The notes under the pieces: model-generated
The model's database searches: none
What the model was told of the DNA's origin: nothing
What the model saw: the letters and a program-made list of their open reading frames with translations, nothing else
Shown: piece after piece, positions 14,018-26,210 of the stretch
Position numbering within the stretch: position 1 is the stretch's first letter
Layout of the letters: each line of letters starts with the position of its first letter
Program-made: the position numbers and the translations under genes
Assembly: GCF_032062135.1 (NCBI RefSeq)
Contig: NC_092858.1
Span: 129,633,140-129,697,139, forward strand
Direction: 5' to 3'
Source: Pyxicephalus adspersus
Lineage: Eukaryota; Chordata; Amphibia; Anura; Pyxicephalidae
Length of the DNA stretch: 64,000 bases

Positions 14018-14608
14018 CTAACCCCCCTAGTGGTATTCCCGAGTTTGACTCGGTGTGGATTTACCTTGCAAAAAGGGGAAATCCAGAGTCACACTCAAGG
14101 TCGCCAAAAACATTGGAAAACCAACTTGCCTTGTTCCTTTAGTGTTCCCCCCCATCCTGCTCATCCCCACAGGTCCATAGGACATGCCTTTAACCTCCAA
14201 TCGTCAACCAGCAACTGCAGAGACGATCTCTGGGGTTTCCTGGTGACGTCGGTGCATGCGTCGGTGCGGGTGGGAGGCGTGGTGGAAAATTCAAATATTT
14301 TTGTATTGGACTCAATACAAAATAGCTGTATTGAATCCAATACAAAGAAATCTTTATATATTATTTATATAATTATATTATAATTATATATATATATATA
14401 TATATATTATATATGCTGCTATACAGTTGTTTTACAGGTTTTAGTTTTTTTTAATTATAGTTTAATAATAAATTTATTAAATATTGGACATATTTTGGTG
14501 AGTTATGCCTAAGAATTATAGGCTTACAATGTAAAATACATTTCCATGCAAAAAATATAACGCTTTTTACATGAAAATACAGACAGAAGAAGAACGCTAG
14601 GAGGTTAA
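14018..14608 (-). mobile_element. TTAA-type MITE (copy 1, reverse orientation)
   Basis: The right end reads CGCTAGGAGGTTAA and the left end reads CTAACCCCCCTAGTGGT, giving inverted termini related to TTAACCTCCTAGGCGGT. Internal blocks are shared with the copies at 52516 and 56554: a CACACTC/GAGTGTGA terminal block, a GC-rich core containing TGACGTCGGTGCATGCGTCGG, and an AT-rich arm with GTAAAATACATTTCCATG. Orientation is reversed relative to the other two. The left TTAA is mutated to CTAA. An internal (TA)n run lies at about 14387-14408. TTAA duplications and CC-starting ends fit piggyBac-like or Kolobok-like elements; no transposase is encoded. Confidence 0.8.
14387..14408. repeat. (TA)n microsatellite
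   Basis: About eleven TA dinucleotides inside the AT-rich half of the TTAA-type element. Confidence 0.8.
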
Positions 14609-15663
14609 TGACTGGACATTTGAAGTTACAAAGTGACAAATTTGAGTTTCAAAGGACATAATGATGAGAATATAGAAAGCACTAATAATTTTACTTTTTA
14701 TTAGATAACTTGTTTCCCGGTGAATTTGATACAATTTGCCAGTAAAAATATAGGGGTTTTAAAGTTTTTGTTTAAAATTCTTTAATTCTTTACTGCAGTC
14801 ACCACAGAGCCAGACAATGAATAGATTAATACAGTAAAGGTAACAGTATCTAACATAAATTAATGTAATGTCCACATTCCACATTGTACAATACTATTAT
14901 GTAAACAGATAGTCTGTGACTGTGGGTTAGGCATGAACCCAAAATCTCTAAACGTTCTTTCAAAAGCCTATAAGACCAGTAGACACATTTCATTCATTTG
15001 CCCAGTTGGAGTCTAGTGTGAGAGATTTTTAAAATGTTTTTGAGGAATTAAAGAGAGGAAATACAAAATAGAATTTGTGGGAAAAAAAGGGGTTAGGATT
15101 AAGAAATATGAATAGTGAAGAAATATAGAGAACTGTTTACTGTAGGGGGTTTGTTTATGAATCTGTATATCTGATATTTAGCACTTATTCTCCGGTGGAG
15201 AATGTTTTTAGTCCATGTTTGTTTTTGAAAGATTACCTAAAACAGAACTTATTTCCCTATTCTATTTCATCATATACCTTATCAAATCATATCTTCAAAA
15301 AATCTTGCAAACAAGCCAAAACTATATAGATACATGTAAAACTAAAGAATGTGCAATAATGTGCGGAGGACTTATGCACTGTTCACTCCAGAAAGCTAAT
15401 CTATTACAACACCTCTAGTGAATTGTGTTAATGTGTACACTCGGCTGCTTTTTCTATTGATAGAGAATGATAAGTAAGCATTGTCACCCTAGGAAGTGTT
15501 TAGGACTATACCACGCTGTTGTTTGATACTGAACGGTTCACCACAGAGGTAAGAAAGCTTCTGGATTATAATACATTTGTGGGTTTAGGTAAACTTTTAT
15601 TAGGTCATAAAATTAACCAAAACAAAGATTTTCCAGGCCTTGATGATTCCATCACATTGGGCA
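14609..15663. other. unannotated DNA
   Basis: No gene or repeat family recognised. Confidence 0.45.
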
Positions 15664-15841
15664 TGATTAATTAAAGCACCCCAAGACTGGGGATGATAGA
15701 CTATCATAGGTGAACCTGGATGATACAGCAAACCTGAAATGAATCAGGATTGAAAATATTTGCAAACGAATAACAAATGAGTTTATAAAAAACAATTCCA
15801 AGTTTCCTTGATCATCTAGCAAACCTTTATAAATAAGGCCC
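15664..15841. mobile_element. palindromic MITE family (copy 3, diverged)
   Basis: The left end has ATTAAAGC, CCAAGACTGG, ACCTGGATGATACAGCAAACC. The right arm is partly deleted and retains CTAGCAAACC and TTATAAATAAGGCCC. It is strongly diverged, so likely an old insertion. Confidence 0.75.
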
Positions 15842-17010
15842 ATTAAGTTTTTTAAACATCTCTGTAATCTTTGTTTTCTCACTTTCTAGGACTGGGTTAC
15901 TCGTTGGTCCTGTATGGAAACTTTTGTACTAAATAGCATTTAAATGGTGGCTTTCAAGTCATTGTTACCAGTTCAGGTTCTTATTTCTGACAAAAAAATC
16001 TGAACATGTACTCAGTTGTCTTGTAACAAATCGATTACCAAGGTCCCATTAAATGATGGTAGTCCCTAAAGAAATACTTCTACAGATAACCAGTAGTTGA
16101 GAAAGGAAGTGGTTTGGCAATTGTCAAAAGTTGAAAACCTCTTAAACCATTTAAATGTTAACATAATTGCGACTGAACCCAAATGACCCAAAAAAAAGGA
16201 AACTCACCAACTTTTTGCGGTTTTGTACGACATTGTAAATCCAGAACATCTGACATTTTTCTTATAAGGGGGATCTTTTGAAGTACCACGGTTAGAGCAT
16301 TTGAGGCTTTTGTTTTGTCTTAAATATTGTTTTACCATTCAACGTAATTTACTGACTAGAAGGGAAAAGAACAATACAATATTTGAATTAAAGGTGTTGA
16401 ATGTACTCATTTCCAGGAATCTCTGTTGGCCGTTGTCCACCAGCATATCATATTTTCATTTAAGTTTAACAATTTTGCCAATATTTTGTTTTATTATTAT
16501 TATTACGACATGCTTCACTTTAAATTCAAAGTAATAACAGTGTAATCTTATATTATGTTTGCAGTTTATGTTAAATTGAATTAAGGTTAGTCATTTTTCA
16601 AAGGTTATTACTAAGTGCCTGATTTGTTTAAAAGGCAAATGCTATAATATGATAACATAACTTTTAATACATTTCAAAACTTTCTACAGAATCTATATCA
16701 ATAAACAGTCTTGCCTGCAGGGCTCAATGATTGTGCATCTGATTTAGGTAAGAAAAACTCATAGATTGATTATATTAAAAACAATCACTGGGGGCATAGC
16801 AAAGGTCTGTGTTAGTATAAATTTGCAACAGTGCCACCAACAAAGTCAATAAAATGACACATATAATAAATATGCAAAAAATTGCATTCAATGGAATGGA
16901 TATTGTTGAGCATGACCTTTAAATATGGATGTCATCTATGTGGGTTTAAATAGTCATCTACTGACAACTGCTCTATTACTCCTAATATTAGGGAGAAGTA
17001 AATGTTAAAT
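15842..17010. other. unannotated DNA
   Basis: No recognisable coding or repeat content. Short chance ORFs only. Confidence 0.45.
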
Positions 17011-17106
17011 GTTACATTTACCAAACATTCACTGCAGGTGTATCTTCCTGGTGTTTTTTCAATTACAGCAAATTCCTGATCTGCAGTGAATGATTGAATG
17101 ATTTCT
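17011..17106. repeat. leader block of composite TIR element, with 12-bp inverted repeat
   Basis: CATTCACTGCAG at 17026-17037 and CTGCAGTGAATG at 17081-17092 are exact reverse complements. The block between and around them recurs at 30840-30923, again directly before an ACAGGTAGTCC element. The leader is therefore part of the repeated unit, not chance flanking DNA. Confidence 0.8.
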
Positions 17107-17567
17107 ACAGGTAGTGCCCGGGTTACATACGAGATAATGGCTGTAGGTTTGTTCTTAAGTTGAATTTGTATGTTAGTCGGAACAGGTACAATATTTTTAA
17201 TAAATCCAATTAGGACAGATGTTTGTCTCAACATAATATTAGACAGCATGGTGTCAGTTACTGTAAAAAAATCCTCAATGTGAGTTAATCACAATCAAAG
17301 CAAAAAAAAACTTTATGGAGCCTAGACAATTAATAACTTCTGGAGCAAGCTGTGCTTTGATATGCAAAAAGAAACAACTGCTGAGTTAGTCTTGGTCATT
17401 AAAGAGTTACAAGAGGCAACAAAACAGCAAAAGACTTCTTCTGCAAGTCATTCAAACCACCCCCTCCCCCATGAAGCCTCCATCCTGCACACAAACGAGC
17501 AGATAAGCCCTGTTCGTATCTAGGAGTCGTCCATATTTTGGATTTCCTTAGCTTCGGGACTACTTGT
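17107..17567. mobile_element. ACAGGTAGTCCCCGGGTT TIR element (copy 1)
   Basis: The left end reads ACAGGTAGTGCCCGGGTTAC and the right end reads GCTTCGGGACTACTTGT, an imperfect inverted terminal repeat. The interior matches the copy at 30924-31408 nearly throughout, including GAAACAACTGC, GGTCATTAAAGAGTTACAAG, and CCCTGTTCGTATCTAGGAGTC near the right end. It has no transposase, so it is a non-autonomous DNA element. The superfamily is not assigned. Confidence 0.85.
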
Positions 17568-17797
17568 AAATGCTACATTCCCCACTTTTAAATATGCACC
17601 CTTAAAATATCCATCTTAAATAATATGTTGGATTGGTTTGTACTGATGATTTGATGCCTTGTTTTAGAAAGCCAGAAAAAGGCAAAAAACATGTAATAAA
17701 CCCAGTATGATTGTAATTTTACTTTTACATAAATTTGCACTTGCAAGCATAGTGAGTTTTTAAATGAAGTTTTTTTAAGAAAATCATAAAACTGATG

Positions 17798-17815
17798 ATA
17801 AAAACCCACTACTGC
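17798..17815. repeat. 18-bp target-site duplication, left
   Basis: ATAAAAACCCACTACTGC is identical to 18146-18163 and bounds the L1-like insertion. Confidence 0.9.
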
Positions 17816-18145
17816 CTCCTCTAGCTTTTTAAGTAGACAGAGTTAATGATATTATGAGAATGGAGGAACTTCATGCCCAAGATGATGACTGTAATGCAAA
17901 ATGTTCTGCTCAATGTACCATATGAATGTCCTTCTCCACATCTGTACTGTGCTGATACTGTATAGGCTATGTTGTATATTTTGTACTTACCACTTGATTT
18001 TTTCTCCTCTTTTTTATATTTTTCCCACCTCCTTCTTTTATGTTATTTAATTGTGTTTTGATTAGTGTTTTTGTGTGTGAAAATTCAAATGTTTTGTACG
18101 TATTTTTTAAAAAAAATGATGAATTCAATAAAGACAGCTCAAACC
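17816..18145 (+). mobile_element. 5'-truncated L1-like retroposon with TSD
   Basis: A 330-bp insertion bounded by perfect 18-bp direct repeats. Near its 5' end (from about 17846) a frame reads NDIMRMEELHAQDDDC before a stop. This resembles the last residues of L1-type ORF2 (hydrophobic-MxMExL-A-D pattern). A T-rich, non-coding 3' region follows and ends just after ATTCAATAAAG. The duplicated target begins with an A-rich stretch, as expected for L1 endonuclease TTTT/AA nicking. There is no long poly-A tail. The retroposon assignment is strong because of the TSD; the L1 assignment is moderate. Confidence 0.8.
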
Positions 18146-18163
18146 ATAAAAACCCACTACTGC
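18146..18163. repeat. 18-bp target-site duplication, right
   Basis: Identical to 17798-17815. Confidence 0.9.
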
Positions 18164-18259
18164 TATTAAAAAACACAATATAATAAGTTTATAATTACTT
18201 ATTTTAAAATATGTTGCCATTATTCATTTAAACACAGTAAAGAAAACAAACAAAACTCA

Positions 18260-18262
<3 letters not shown>

Positions 18263-18291
<29 letters not shown>
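18263..18291. repeat. (AT)n microsatellite
   Basis: Uninterrupted alternating AT of about 28 bp. Confidence 0.9.
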
Positions 18292-18295
<4 letters not shown>

Positions 18296-21200
18296 CTTAT
18301 TTAGAATGCTTTAACAGTCCACGTTGAGTTGTATCTGTAATAAAAGGCAGAAGTAAATGTGTGTATTGCTTTGGTATACACTCAAATCCACACTCATTCA
18401 TGCAGTGTTTCTGTTTTCTGTGCTTTATAATTAAAAGAAATTGCTGTAAACATATTTTAGCATTAATCTTGTATTACAATATCTCATGAATAATTTAGGC
18501 TATAAATAACATGTGTCCTTGAGAAAGAATAAAGTGCAAACTAATTAATGGAGTGTTACTAATGTGGGAAAAAGTTGAACTTTCAGGTGATGTTTCCAAT
18601 ACATTTTGTTAAATTCTTTACAATTTGCATGTGTCAAAGCAAACTGGTTCATAATAATTGCCATTACATATGAGGTTTCATTTCATGTAACAGATGAGAT
18701 AGAGTGGTCTTTGAAAATAGATTTAATAAGATATTTTCTCATTACTCCCTTACTCTAGAATTGTTATGTTGTTTTATATAGAACTGTAAAGAGATTTTTT
18801 CGGGGCATCTGGTTTTCACAAAACTAACAACATCCCACAATTTGACATTTCCAATATACCAAATTGTTGGGGTATTGGACTGCATCTCTAAAAAGTAGTA
18901 TTCTGTGCATTATTGAACTTGAAGAAACTGGATGTCTCAGGTAACATGTGGGCAACATTAGGTGAACAGAGAGAAAAATGTCAAAAACAGAATGTAATTC
19001 CAGGTTCCCAGACACCCAAAATGCTAAATCCAAGATTCTGAATAAAAGTTAATTTAGAATTTCTTACAATCTGTTTGTGTCATTTTAATCCTTGTCCATC
19101 TATTTCCTATAGCCAACTTTTAGCTTCCACTGCTGTGAGAGCTGCCTCTCATTTCTTCAGTATTATTTAGCCTGGCTGAAATTGCTCACGGTTAGAAAGG
19201 ATCCAGATTGAGTTGGATACACTTGGATACGAGACGTATAAATCCCAGAAGGCTCTGTGCTCCTGTAAAAGGGTTGTCTACTCTTTTATTTAAAGTAAAA
19301 TATAAGGTGATAGGTATGCTTTAGGCACCAAGTATTTACTGTAGATAAAGAATAGATACAATAAATGTTAAAAGAACAGGCTAGAGACAAGAGCTCACTT
19401 TTTGGGTTTGTTATTAGGCTGGTCTTTATGTGTTAAGTCTTTGTTAAGTAATAAATGTTGGGAGATCATTTTAGGGTTAGGTGATAAACATAATAAAATA
19501 CTTTCCTGTGAAGAACACCATCTTTTGCCACACAGTGCACTCAATTATAGGATTGGTAATGAAATAAATGTCCAAACTTCTCAATAACATGTCATATACA
19601 TTCTATCAGATTGTATACTTTGGAATAGATGATATGGCACAGTGTTTGGGTAAATATGTAATAAAGAAACATGGACATTACATGGCACTTTAAGGTTTTA
19701 CTGTGACAGAGTAAGAGGTGAATGTGGCTTTATAAGGTAATCCATTTTTGCCTTTCCACTCCTCAACCTGTTGGGTACCTTTATATTTTGCTTTATATGT
19801 TCTGACACATGTTTTTTTATATACATTTTAAGTGCATTTGTATGCATTGTTGATGATAGATCCTTTATTATAATAGCTATATAGAATTTAAAATGTACAA
19901 AAACCTCGTGTAGAAGTATTTTTACCAATATGCAGCAAAAATATGCCAGCTCTTGCCAATTACAAATAAAGCTTTATTAATGACAAATTAAATTTATTAC
20001 ATTTTCAGAGGAAATTAAATCCAAAAAAGGGAAACTAAGAAAAACTTAAGAAATGTACATTATTAACTTTTTTTTTCTGCAAATATTTTAGATTATGTAA
20101 CAAGGAGGTAGTAAAACTGGTTATGCTGTCCAAGAAAGAAGTACATAGGAGAGACATGGCCCCATGATTTTTTTTAAATATTCCTAAAGTGAAACATTTA
20201 ATAAAAAACAACAATAAAAGACACTTAGCTTTACTTTTGACGAGCCCCCCCCCCATCCCTCCACAATTCGCTTCTAGTTAGTCTTGACTGTCTAAAGTGC
20301 TGTCCCAGATTTCTTCTTCTTTCCAGTGCGGAGGGACCAGCTGGTGCCACCATCTTCTTCCATTTCCTTCCTTTACGTTGTACCTATTCTTTTACTGCCA
20401 AGCGTGATATTGAGTGTCATTTCCACTTGAAAATGTTGATAACACCCCTTTAGGCACCAACCCAGATTAAATAGACATTGAGGACAATATATCCTCATTT
20501 TATTTTTTTTGTTTTGCATATTAAATGCATTTTCTCTTTTGTGGGGTAATGCAAGGAAGTGCCTAATGTCTCCTACACATCAAATTTCTTCACTCTGGAG
20601 GGGATCTGTGCTACAAAGGGTATGACCTGACTCGTAGATGAGGTATGTAATCACCTGCTACTGGTATTTTAGGAATTAATTCACATTGCCTACATTTTTA
20701 GATTATAGGATTTTTTTTAGGATAGTGGTGAAGGCTTTTTCTACTTCTCTTGTGCCAGGCTCTTGTATTTTTCATTGCTAAATATGGGGCAAACATTTAA
20801 ACAGAAATGAAGAACTTTCATAAATTTGTGTACTAAGCAAGGCCCACAGGTTTCTTTACTTCTTATGCCCAATCAACACATAAAGGCACATTGGCTTCTG
20901 TATGGATTGTACCTAAACATCAATACATGCCTTTAGTCTTTGTATTTTAATGCTAGGAATTTGTTTCTTCTAAGGTTTCATAACTCTTCTCCTTTTAATG
21001 TTAAAGCCTGTTGTGAGAAGCCCTTGCGATTCAGCTCCATAGTGTAATAAGTTATGGTATTGGCTGTATATATTTGCAGATTAAAAATGAACTTTATAAG
21101 GATTGTGATGTTCACTCTGCATATTTAAAAGCTTGCAGATATGTTCTGCATGTTTTGTTTTTTGTTTTTTTGACTTGGCGTGAGCTTTAGGACCTAGAAA
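18292..21200. other. unannotated DNA
   Basis: No gene recognised. A run of about 11 C lies at 20244-20254. Positions 20255-20450 look like a diverged dispersed repeat, but I cannot place it. Confidence 0.4.
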
Positions 21201-21329
21201 ACTAGAACTAGAAAATATAAAGATTGACATCACAAAAGGATTATCTTGAGGTAAGTCCAGTAACAGTCTATAGTTTATCAGGCCGAAATTGGAAAGGTAC
21301 TATAACGTCAGTGTGTCAAGAGACCCATC

Positions 21330-22085
21330 AACATTCATCACTGACGGCCAGTCCCCTACTCAAAAGGGCACCCATGTTGCTGAAAAGCAACACTCAAAAT
21401 GTGACTCAATTCGTCTCTTTTGGCCTGCTGGCAAAAGTTAGTTGTATTTTATATGTGATGAAGTTACTTAACCTTTTCATTTGCACTCACTTATTTTTTA
21501 CTGTGGAAAAACCGTGCTGCAAATTTAAAGGTTCTATTTAAACAAGGGAGCACTTGATTGCCCTGATTTTTGAATGACTTGTTGAAATGTACTAGCTGGT
21601 GCCAGCATGGCCTGTCAGGCATATTTTGTCAAATAACAGCATTTTCCTCAGCTGTGATCACAATGAAAACTGATCCCGTACTTGTTTTTGACTTACGGAA
21701 TGTAAGAGACCTCAGAGAATTTTCAATCTGGAACGAGACAAATGAGAGTTTAAAGTCGCCCAGACCTTGTATCTGAGTGGGAAGATTGCATTAATCTTTA
21801 CTGTCTCAGTGGCTCTCAGCCATGAATTTTTGAACAAGAGCCAAACCAGATTTAGAGAAAAAAAAGAAGCGGTAACTGCTGCAGCTATATAATACAGGTG
21901 CCAAACAGTTGTGTGGTACATACAGAACAGTTGAAAAAATTGTGTCATAAAACTATTTGTGTCAAATATTTCATACTTGTAGAAGCATTAGCTGTCACTG
22001 CTGATTAAAAATGCATTTAATGTCCAAAGCGAGACACTCCGTTCTCTAATTCTGCTGCAAAGGCACTTATGTTTTTGCTTTTGCT
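21330..22085. other. candidate conserved non-coding block
   Basis: This block contains no recognised repeat, has balanced base composition compared with its surroundings, and is dense in transcription-factor-like words: CAGCTG at 21649, TGATCACAATG, CTTGATTGCCC, CTGTCAGGCATA. Frames on both strands (21570-21776, 21712-21948) look like chance ORFs. Calling it regulatory is inference from texture alone; cross-species alignment would decide. Confidence 0.3.
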
Positions 22086-22651
22086 TAGTCTACAATAATC
22101 AAACCTTCTGGGAATATATATATATTTTATATAATTTTAGAAAAAGATGTAAAAGGGCCCTGTTGATGTAAAAAAATGGAGCAATGTGTGGTACTAAACT
22201 GCCATCTGCAGGGAAAGTTCTTCCTATAATGAGCAACTACCTCTGTGTTTATCCTTCTCACAGTTTAGTTTTATAAATCACTTCTTGTGCCATATGTTTT
22301 ATACTGGTTTCACTGGATACTGTGTCTTGACTCTGAAGCCATCGGACAGCAAATGATGATGTAATTCCAGCTTATGCACAGGATTTCAAAGGTTTAGGGC
22401 TTTTGACCCTTATCTTCGTTTGCATTGCTGACTGTGAAGGCTTGCAGGTGGATAACAGCTATGGAACAACTGCAGTTGTATACTTTGGAAGCACCCAGGA
22501 GTAAAAGATCATAGTGATTATAGAAAAGTTCTTGTGACTGAATGGACATGTTGTTCTTGACATTTGGAGGCTATACTGGAGAATATTAGATCATTTATCC
22601 GTCTGAAGCACCATTCTGTGAGAGAGCAACAACATTTTATGTGGACACATT

Positions 22652-22874
22652 GGACCTGAGTCATTAAAGCTCTCCAAGGCTGGAGAGGATACACTTTCTT
22701 CAGTGAACCTGGGTGATCCATAAAACTTGGAATGGATCTGATCCAGGAATTAAAACATTTGTTAACAAATAGCCAATTACTTTAGGAAATTCATGCCAGG
22801 TTGACTAGATCACCCAGCTTCACCGAAGAAAGTGTATTCTCTCCAGCCTTGGAAAGCTTTAATAAATCAGGGTC
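22652..22874. mobile_element. palindromic MITE family (copy 4, near full length)
   Basis: Both arms are present: GACCTGAGTCATTAAAGCTC...ACACTTTCTTCAGTGAACC at left, and TCACCCAGCTTCACCGAAG...AGCTTTAATAAATCAGGGTC at right. About 220 bp with no coding content. Confidence 0.9.
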
Positions 22875-22903
22875 AATAAATCTAAATACTCACAGGCGTC
22901 TCT

Positions 22904-23040
22904 ATATTCCTGATGAAACAGACTGCGTTCCGCGAAAGAGAATGCTATTAGAGACCATAAGCAAATTGAAGATTTAACTTCAATTTAAAATGGTTTTATA
23001 TGAATTTTAGGTGTTACCAATAAAGTGCATTTTTATCATT
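22904..23040 (+). repeat. dispersed 'CTGATGA...GCGAAA' motif repeat (copy A)
   Basis: CCTGATGA at about 22911, then GCGTTCCGCGAAAGAG, then an AT-rich tail containing ACCAATAAAGTGC. The same skeleton (CTGAnrA, short stem region, GAAAC or a variant) occurs at 54955 and 59040. Hammerhead ribozymes have core CUGANGA-stem II-GAAA; here the core words are present but the stem II pairing is largely lost. A ribozyme origin is a hypothesis. Confidence 0.45.
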
Positions 23041-23999
23041 GTACTATAAAATGATCAATTGTTATGATATTAAGATGAATACTTGCTCTTAAAGTCCCAT
23101 ACTCAAAATAACAAACATATAAACTGACTGAGTTATTAAAAGAAGGAGTAACTCAACATCAAACTTAGATATATATCTCCCTGACAAGATAATATGATTG
23201 TATTGTTGGGACGATCCTGACTTTGTGACTGTGGATACATTGAGGGAAGTTATTATATGTCTCAATGTTTTCCTGAAGGAAGTGGACAAAGATCTACAAA
23301 ACAATTAGAATTTGATCAACAAGCTTGAGAATATAGTAACATTGTTTATTTCTTTACCATGTTTTTATGACCAATAAATTAAGTTTATTGACTTAAATTA
23401 AGTGAATTTGTATTTTATGTATTTTATTTTTTATTGTTGTCTTAAAAGTCCCGCTATAATTTGTTTTCTGTTTGCCGCCTTTGCATGCTCAGTTGCAATG
23501 TGCAGACATCCGACTTCTTTCTTGGCATTCTACTACTGCTAGAATATTCCACACTTCACTGTGCCTATGTTGTAGGCAGTTTATACAAAAAAAGTTCCTA
23601 GAAGAAAAGGAAGTCACCTCCACCAAAAAAAACCCTACCTTGTAGCAATTTTGTTTTTACTTTAGTTTCATTTGTTTTAGAGCAATTTGTGAAGATATAT
23701 GTGCTTGGAGCAGACAAATGTATTCATTGCACATGCTGGCTTTAGGTCCTTCATTGCAATACAACAAATTCTCATTAAGTGAAACTTTGACTTACATAAG
23801 AAAATATTAAAAAGGTTTACAGACACATGTTCTGTAAATCAACAGTTTGCATTCTTGAAGTTTTCAGCCAGCCTTGTCTCCTCAGTGCTTCCATCCTGAT
23901 CTCCAGGCACTGGCTTTCTTTACTGTGATGGGTTATTGCCCCAGTAGCTGGTACTAGGTGCACACATGAGCAGTATTTGATTCATCCACTAACTGTGCA
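23041..23999. other. unannotated DNA
   Basis: No gene or repeat family recognised. Confidence 0.45.
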
Positions 24000-24345
24000 T
24001 ATTATTATTATTATTACACAGTATTTATATAGCACCATCATATTATGCAGTGCTGTACAAAGTCCATAGTCATGTCACTAACTAACTGTCCCTCAAAGCA
24101 GCTCACAATCTAATGTGCCTACTATAGTCATATGTCATTAATGTAGTCTAAGGTCAATTTTAGGGGAAGCCAATCAACCTAACTGCATGTTTTTTTGATG
24201 TGGGAGGAAACCAGAGTACCTGGAGGAAACCCACGCAGACACGGGGAGAACCTGCAAACTCCATGCAGATATTGTCCTCCCTGGGATTTGAACCTAGGAC
24301 CTAGCGCTGCAAAGGCCAGAGTGCTAACCCCTGAGCCCTGTCCAG
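24000..24345 (-). mobile_element. tRNA-derived SINE with (ATT)n tail
   Basis: Read on the minus strand, the head at 24283-24345 carries GTTAGCACTCTGG and a Pol III B-box-like GGTTCAAATCCC (complement of 24283-24294). It looks like a tRNA D-arm and T-arm, with the tRNA-Gln-like word GTTAGCACTCTGG. The body (24180-24280) contains the complement of GGAGGAAACCCACGCAGAC and GGGGAGAACCTGCAAAC, a block I recall from many fish and amphibian dispersed repeats. The 3' tail (24021-24059) is shared with a different repeat at 47930-47968, and the end is (ATT)n at 24000-24017. This is a decayed SINE, not a functional tRNA gene. No clear TSD was found. Confidence 0.8.
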
Positions 24346-24892
24346 TTCATCATATGCAGGATGATCTGGACAGCACCTGCACAGTAGTGAAGCACTGACA
24401 ATACACGTGTGAGTGCACATGAAGCAGTGGCCATGCATACAATACATTCTACAAAAGTCCTGCTCAAGCTCTGTGTGGCCATTCATTCAGGATTATGGCT
24501 GCTATACCCCATGTATGTATACTCAACTCAAATCAATTTTTCACCAGTCTCATTTTACCAGAGGTGGCACAAAGTATTGTGATTGATTAGACTATGCAAT
24601 TCTTGCATAGGCAAAAAAAAGAAGAAAAGAAGCACCTAATTGTTAAATAATAAAAAGTATAATTTTATACTGATGCTATCTTTGGAATTTGGGACTGCCC
24701 GGGGGGCTGGAGCTAATATTTTTGTGTTGTATTAGCATATTTTTTTATTTTGTGTTTATTGTTATTTCCGTATTTATGACAACTTATGAATATATGGACA
24801 TGTATATATCGCATTGTATTTATATTGTAGCGCGTCGCACTCATTTGGCATCACATCACATACATTACACATTTCACAGAAACACACACATA
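24346..24892. other. unannotated DNA
   Basis: The open frame of 98 codons at 24689-24985 is hydrophobic but runs into the palindromic MITE at 24893. It has no recognised domain, so it is not called a gene. Confidence 0.45.
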
Positions 24893-25090
24893 GGGTCTGA
24901 TTTAATAAAGCTTTTCAAGACTGAAGAAGGTAGAATCTCATGGGAAAACCTTTGCAACCCCGTAATCTTGGAATGGATTACTTAAAATAATTTCTTAATA
25001 TTTGGCAAATGTTTTCATTCCTGGACCAAATCCATTCACCCATAATAGTCTATCTTCTCCAGTCTCTGAGTGCTTTAATAAATCAGGTTC
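24893..25090. mobile_element. palindromic MITE family (copy 5)
   Basis: Termini GGGTCTGATTTAATAAAGC and TGCTTTAATAAATCAGGTTC. The interior shows GGAATGGATT and TGGACCAAATCCATTC. The arms are diverged and the right arm has a small deletion. Confidence 0.85.
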
Positions 25091-25330
25091 ATATTCATAT
25101 CCATGTATGTAATCAAATTGCTGCTTTAACTTTTTATTGAATTTTCTTAAAAAATACAGAAGATTGTTTTTTTAATACACAAGAAACTGATCCTGTTCTT
25201 ATCACACCCCCTTACATTTTTAACACAAATTAAAGAAAAATTTAAAAAATATAAAAATATTCAGCTAATCTTTTAAACTGGTGGAAGGTCCATTTTAAAC
25301 AAAGTGCACAATCTATGGGGCTCTATTTGT

Positions 25331-25466
25331 GAGGTCGACCTACTAAAGGAATGTAGGCTGATCACTTAGAAAGGTGAAATATCCTGTACAAGCAAAATCC
25401 TGTTTCTTTTAGATTTTTTTGAATATAACTGGGTATTCTGAATTTTCACCACATTTACTAAGCTTG
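25331..25466. mobile_element. possible small TIR element (CTACTAAAGG family)
   Basis: GTCGACCTACTAAAGGAATG at left and ACATTTACTAAGCTTGATC at right are weakly inverted. It resembles the clearer element at 25591-25766. Confidence 0.35.
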
Positions 25467-25590
25467 ATCTTTTTCATTTGGTGAGGAGGCATCCCAAATT
25501 CTTTTCAGCTCCTTTATCCTAACATTGTTAAAAGAGAGATAACGTTATTGCAAAGAGCTTTATTTCGATTGTATTAGCAGCAGATACTTT

Positions 25591-25766
25591 GGGAGCGATC
25601 TACTAAAGGAGTTTGGGTTGTATACTTTACATAGAGAATTTTTACATCACAAGGGAAAACTCACTTAGCTTAGTGAATAAGGTAAAGCTCTGCTGACCTC
25701 AGTCATTTTATTGTGTTTTTTTTTACACTTTGTGAATAGTCCAAACTCTTATAGTAAATCAACTGC
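25591..25766. mobile_element. small TIR element (CTACTAAAGG family)
   Basis: Left end CGATCTACTAAAGGAGTTTG. The right end complements to TGATTTACTATAAGAGTTTG, giving about 20-bp inverted termini with several mismatches around a 176-bp element with no coding content. Confidence 0.6.
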
Positions 25767-26210
25767 TTTAAGTCTTACTACTTCTGTTGGCCTGCCTTCT
25801 TTCCCATTGTAGACACTTTGTGGGTGAAAATGGATAAGCACTAAGTAGCAAGCTATGATGCACTGCCTGTTCTAACAAACACAATACAAAAATTTATCAG
25901 CACTCATTGATGTGATATCAGCGATCCTTGGATACCCCATTGTTGGTTTACAGATTGTTCTTCCTTGGACCACTTTTGGTAGGAAATAATGACTAAAAGA
26001 AGTGACTTATTTGTCAAATTCTTAAGATTGGACTTTAAAGGCAGCACACATTGAACAAAAAATATAGAACAACATTTTATTAACATCATATTCTTTTTAA
26101 AAGAGACAAGACAAAGTGCAAATTTAAAGATTTCCATGTCATAATATGTAATTTCAGTATACAACTTTGGCTGAGCAAAACAGGTTACACTGAATTGTAT
26201 AACATATATA

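Noticed and set aside
13979..14383. 134-codon ORF
   Set aside because: Lies within the TTAA-type MITE and has no protein-family character.
24283..24345. tRNA gene on the minus strand
   Set aside because: The B-box and D-arm-like words are present, but there is no complete cloverleaf, and it is attached to a SINE body and (ATT)n tail.
24689..24985. 98-codon hydrophobic ORF resembling a membrane protein
   Set aside because: Hydrophobicity follows from T-rich sequence, and the frame ends inside a palindromic MITE.
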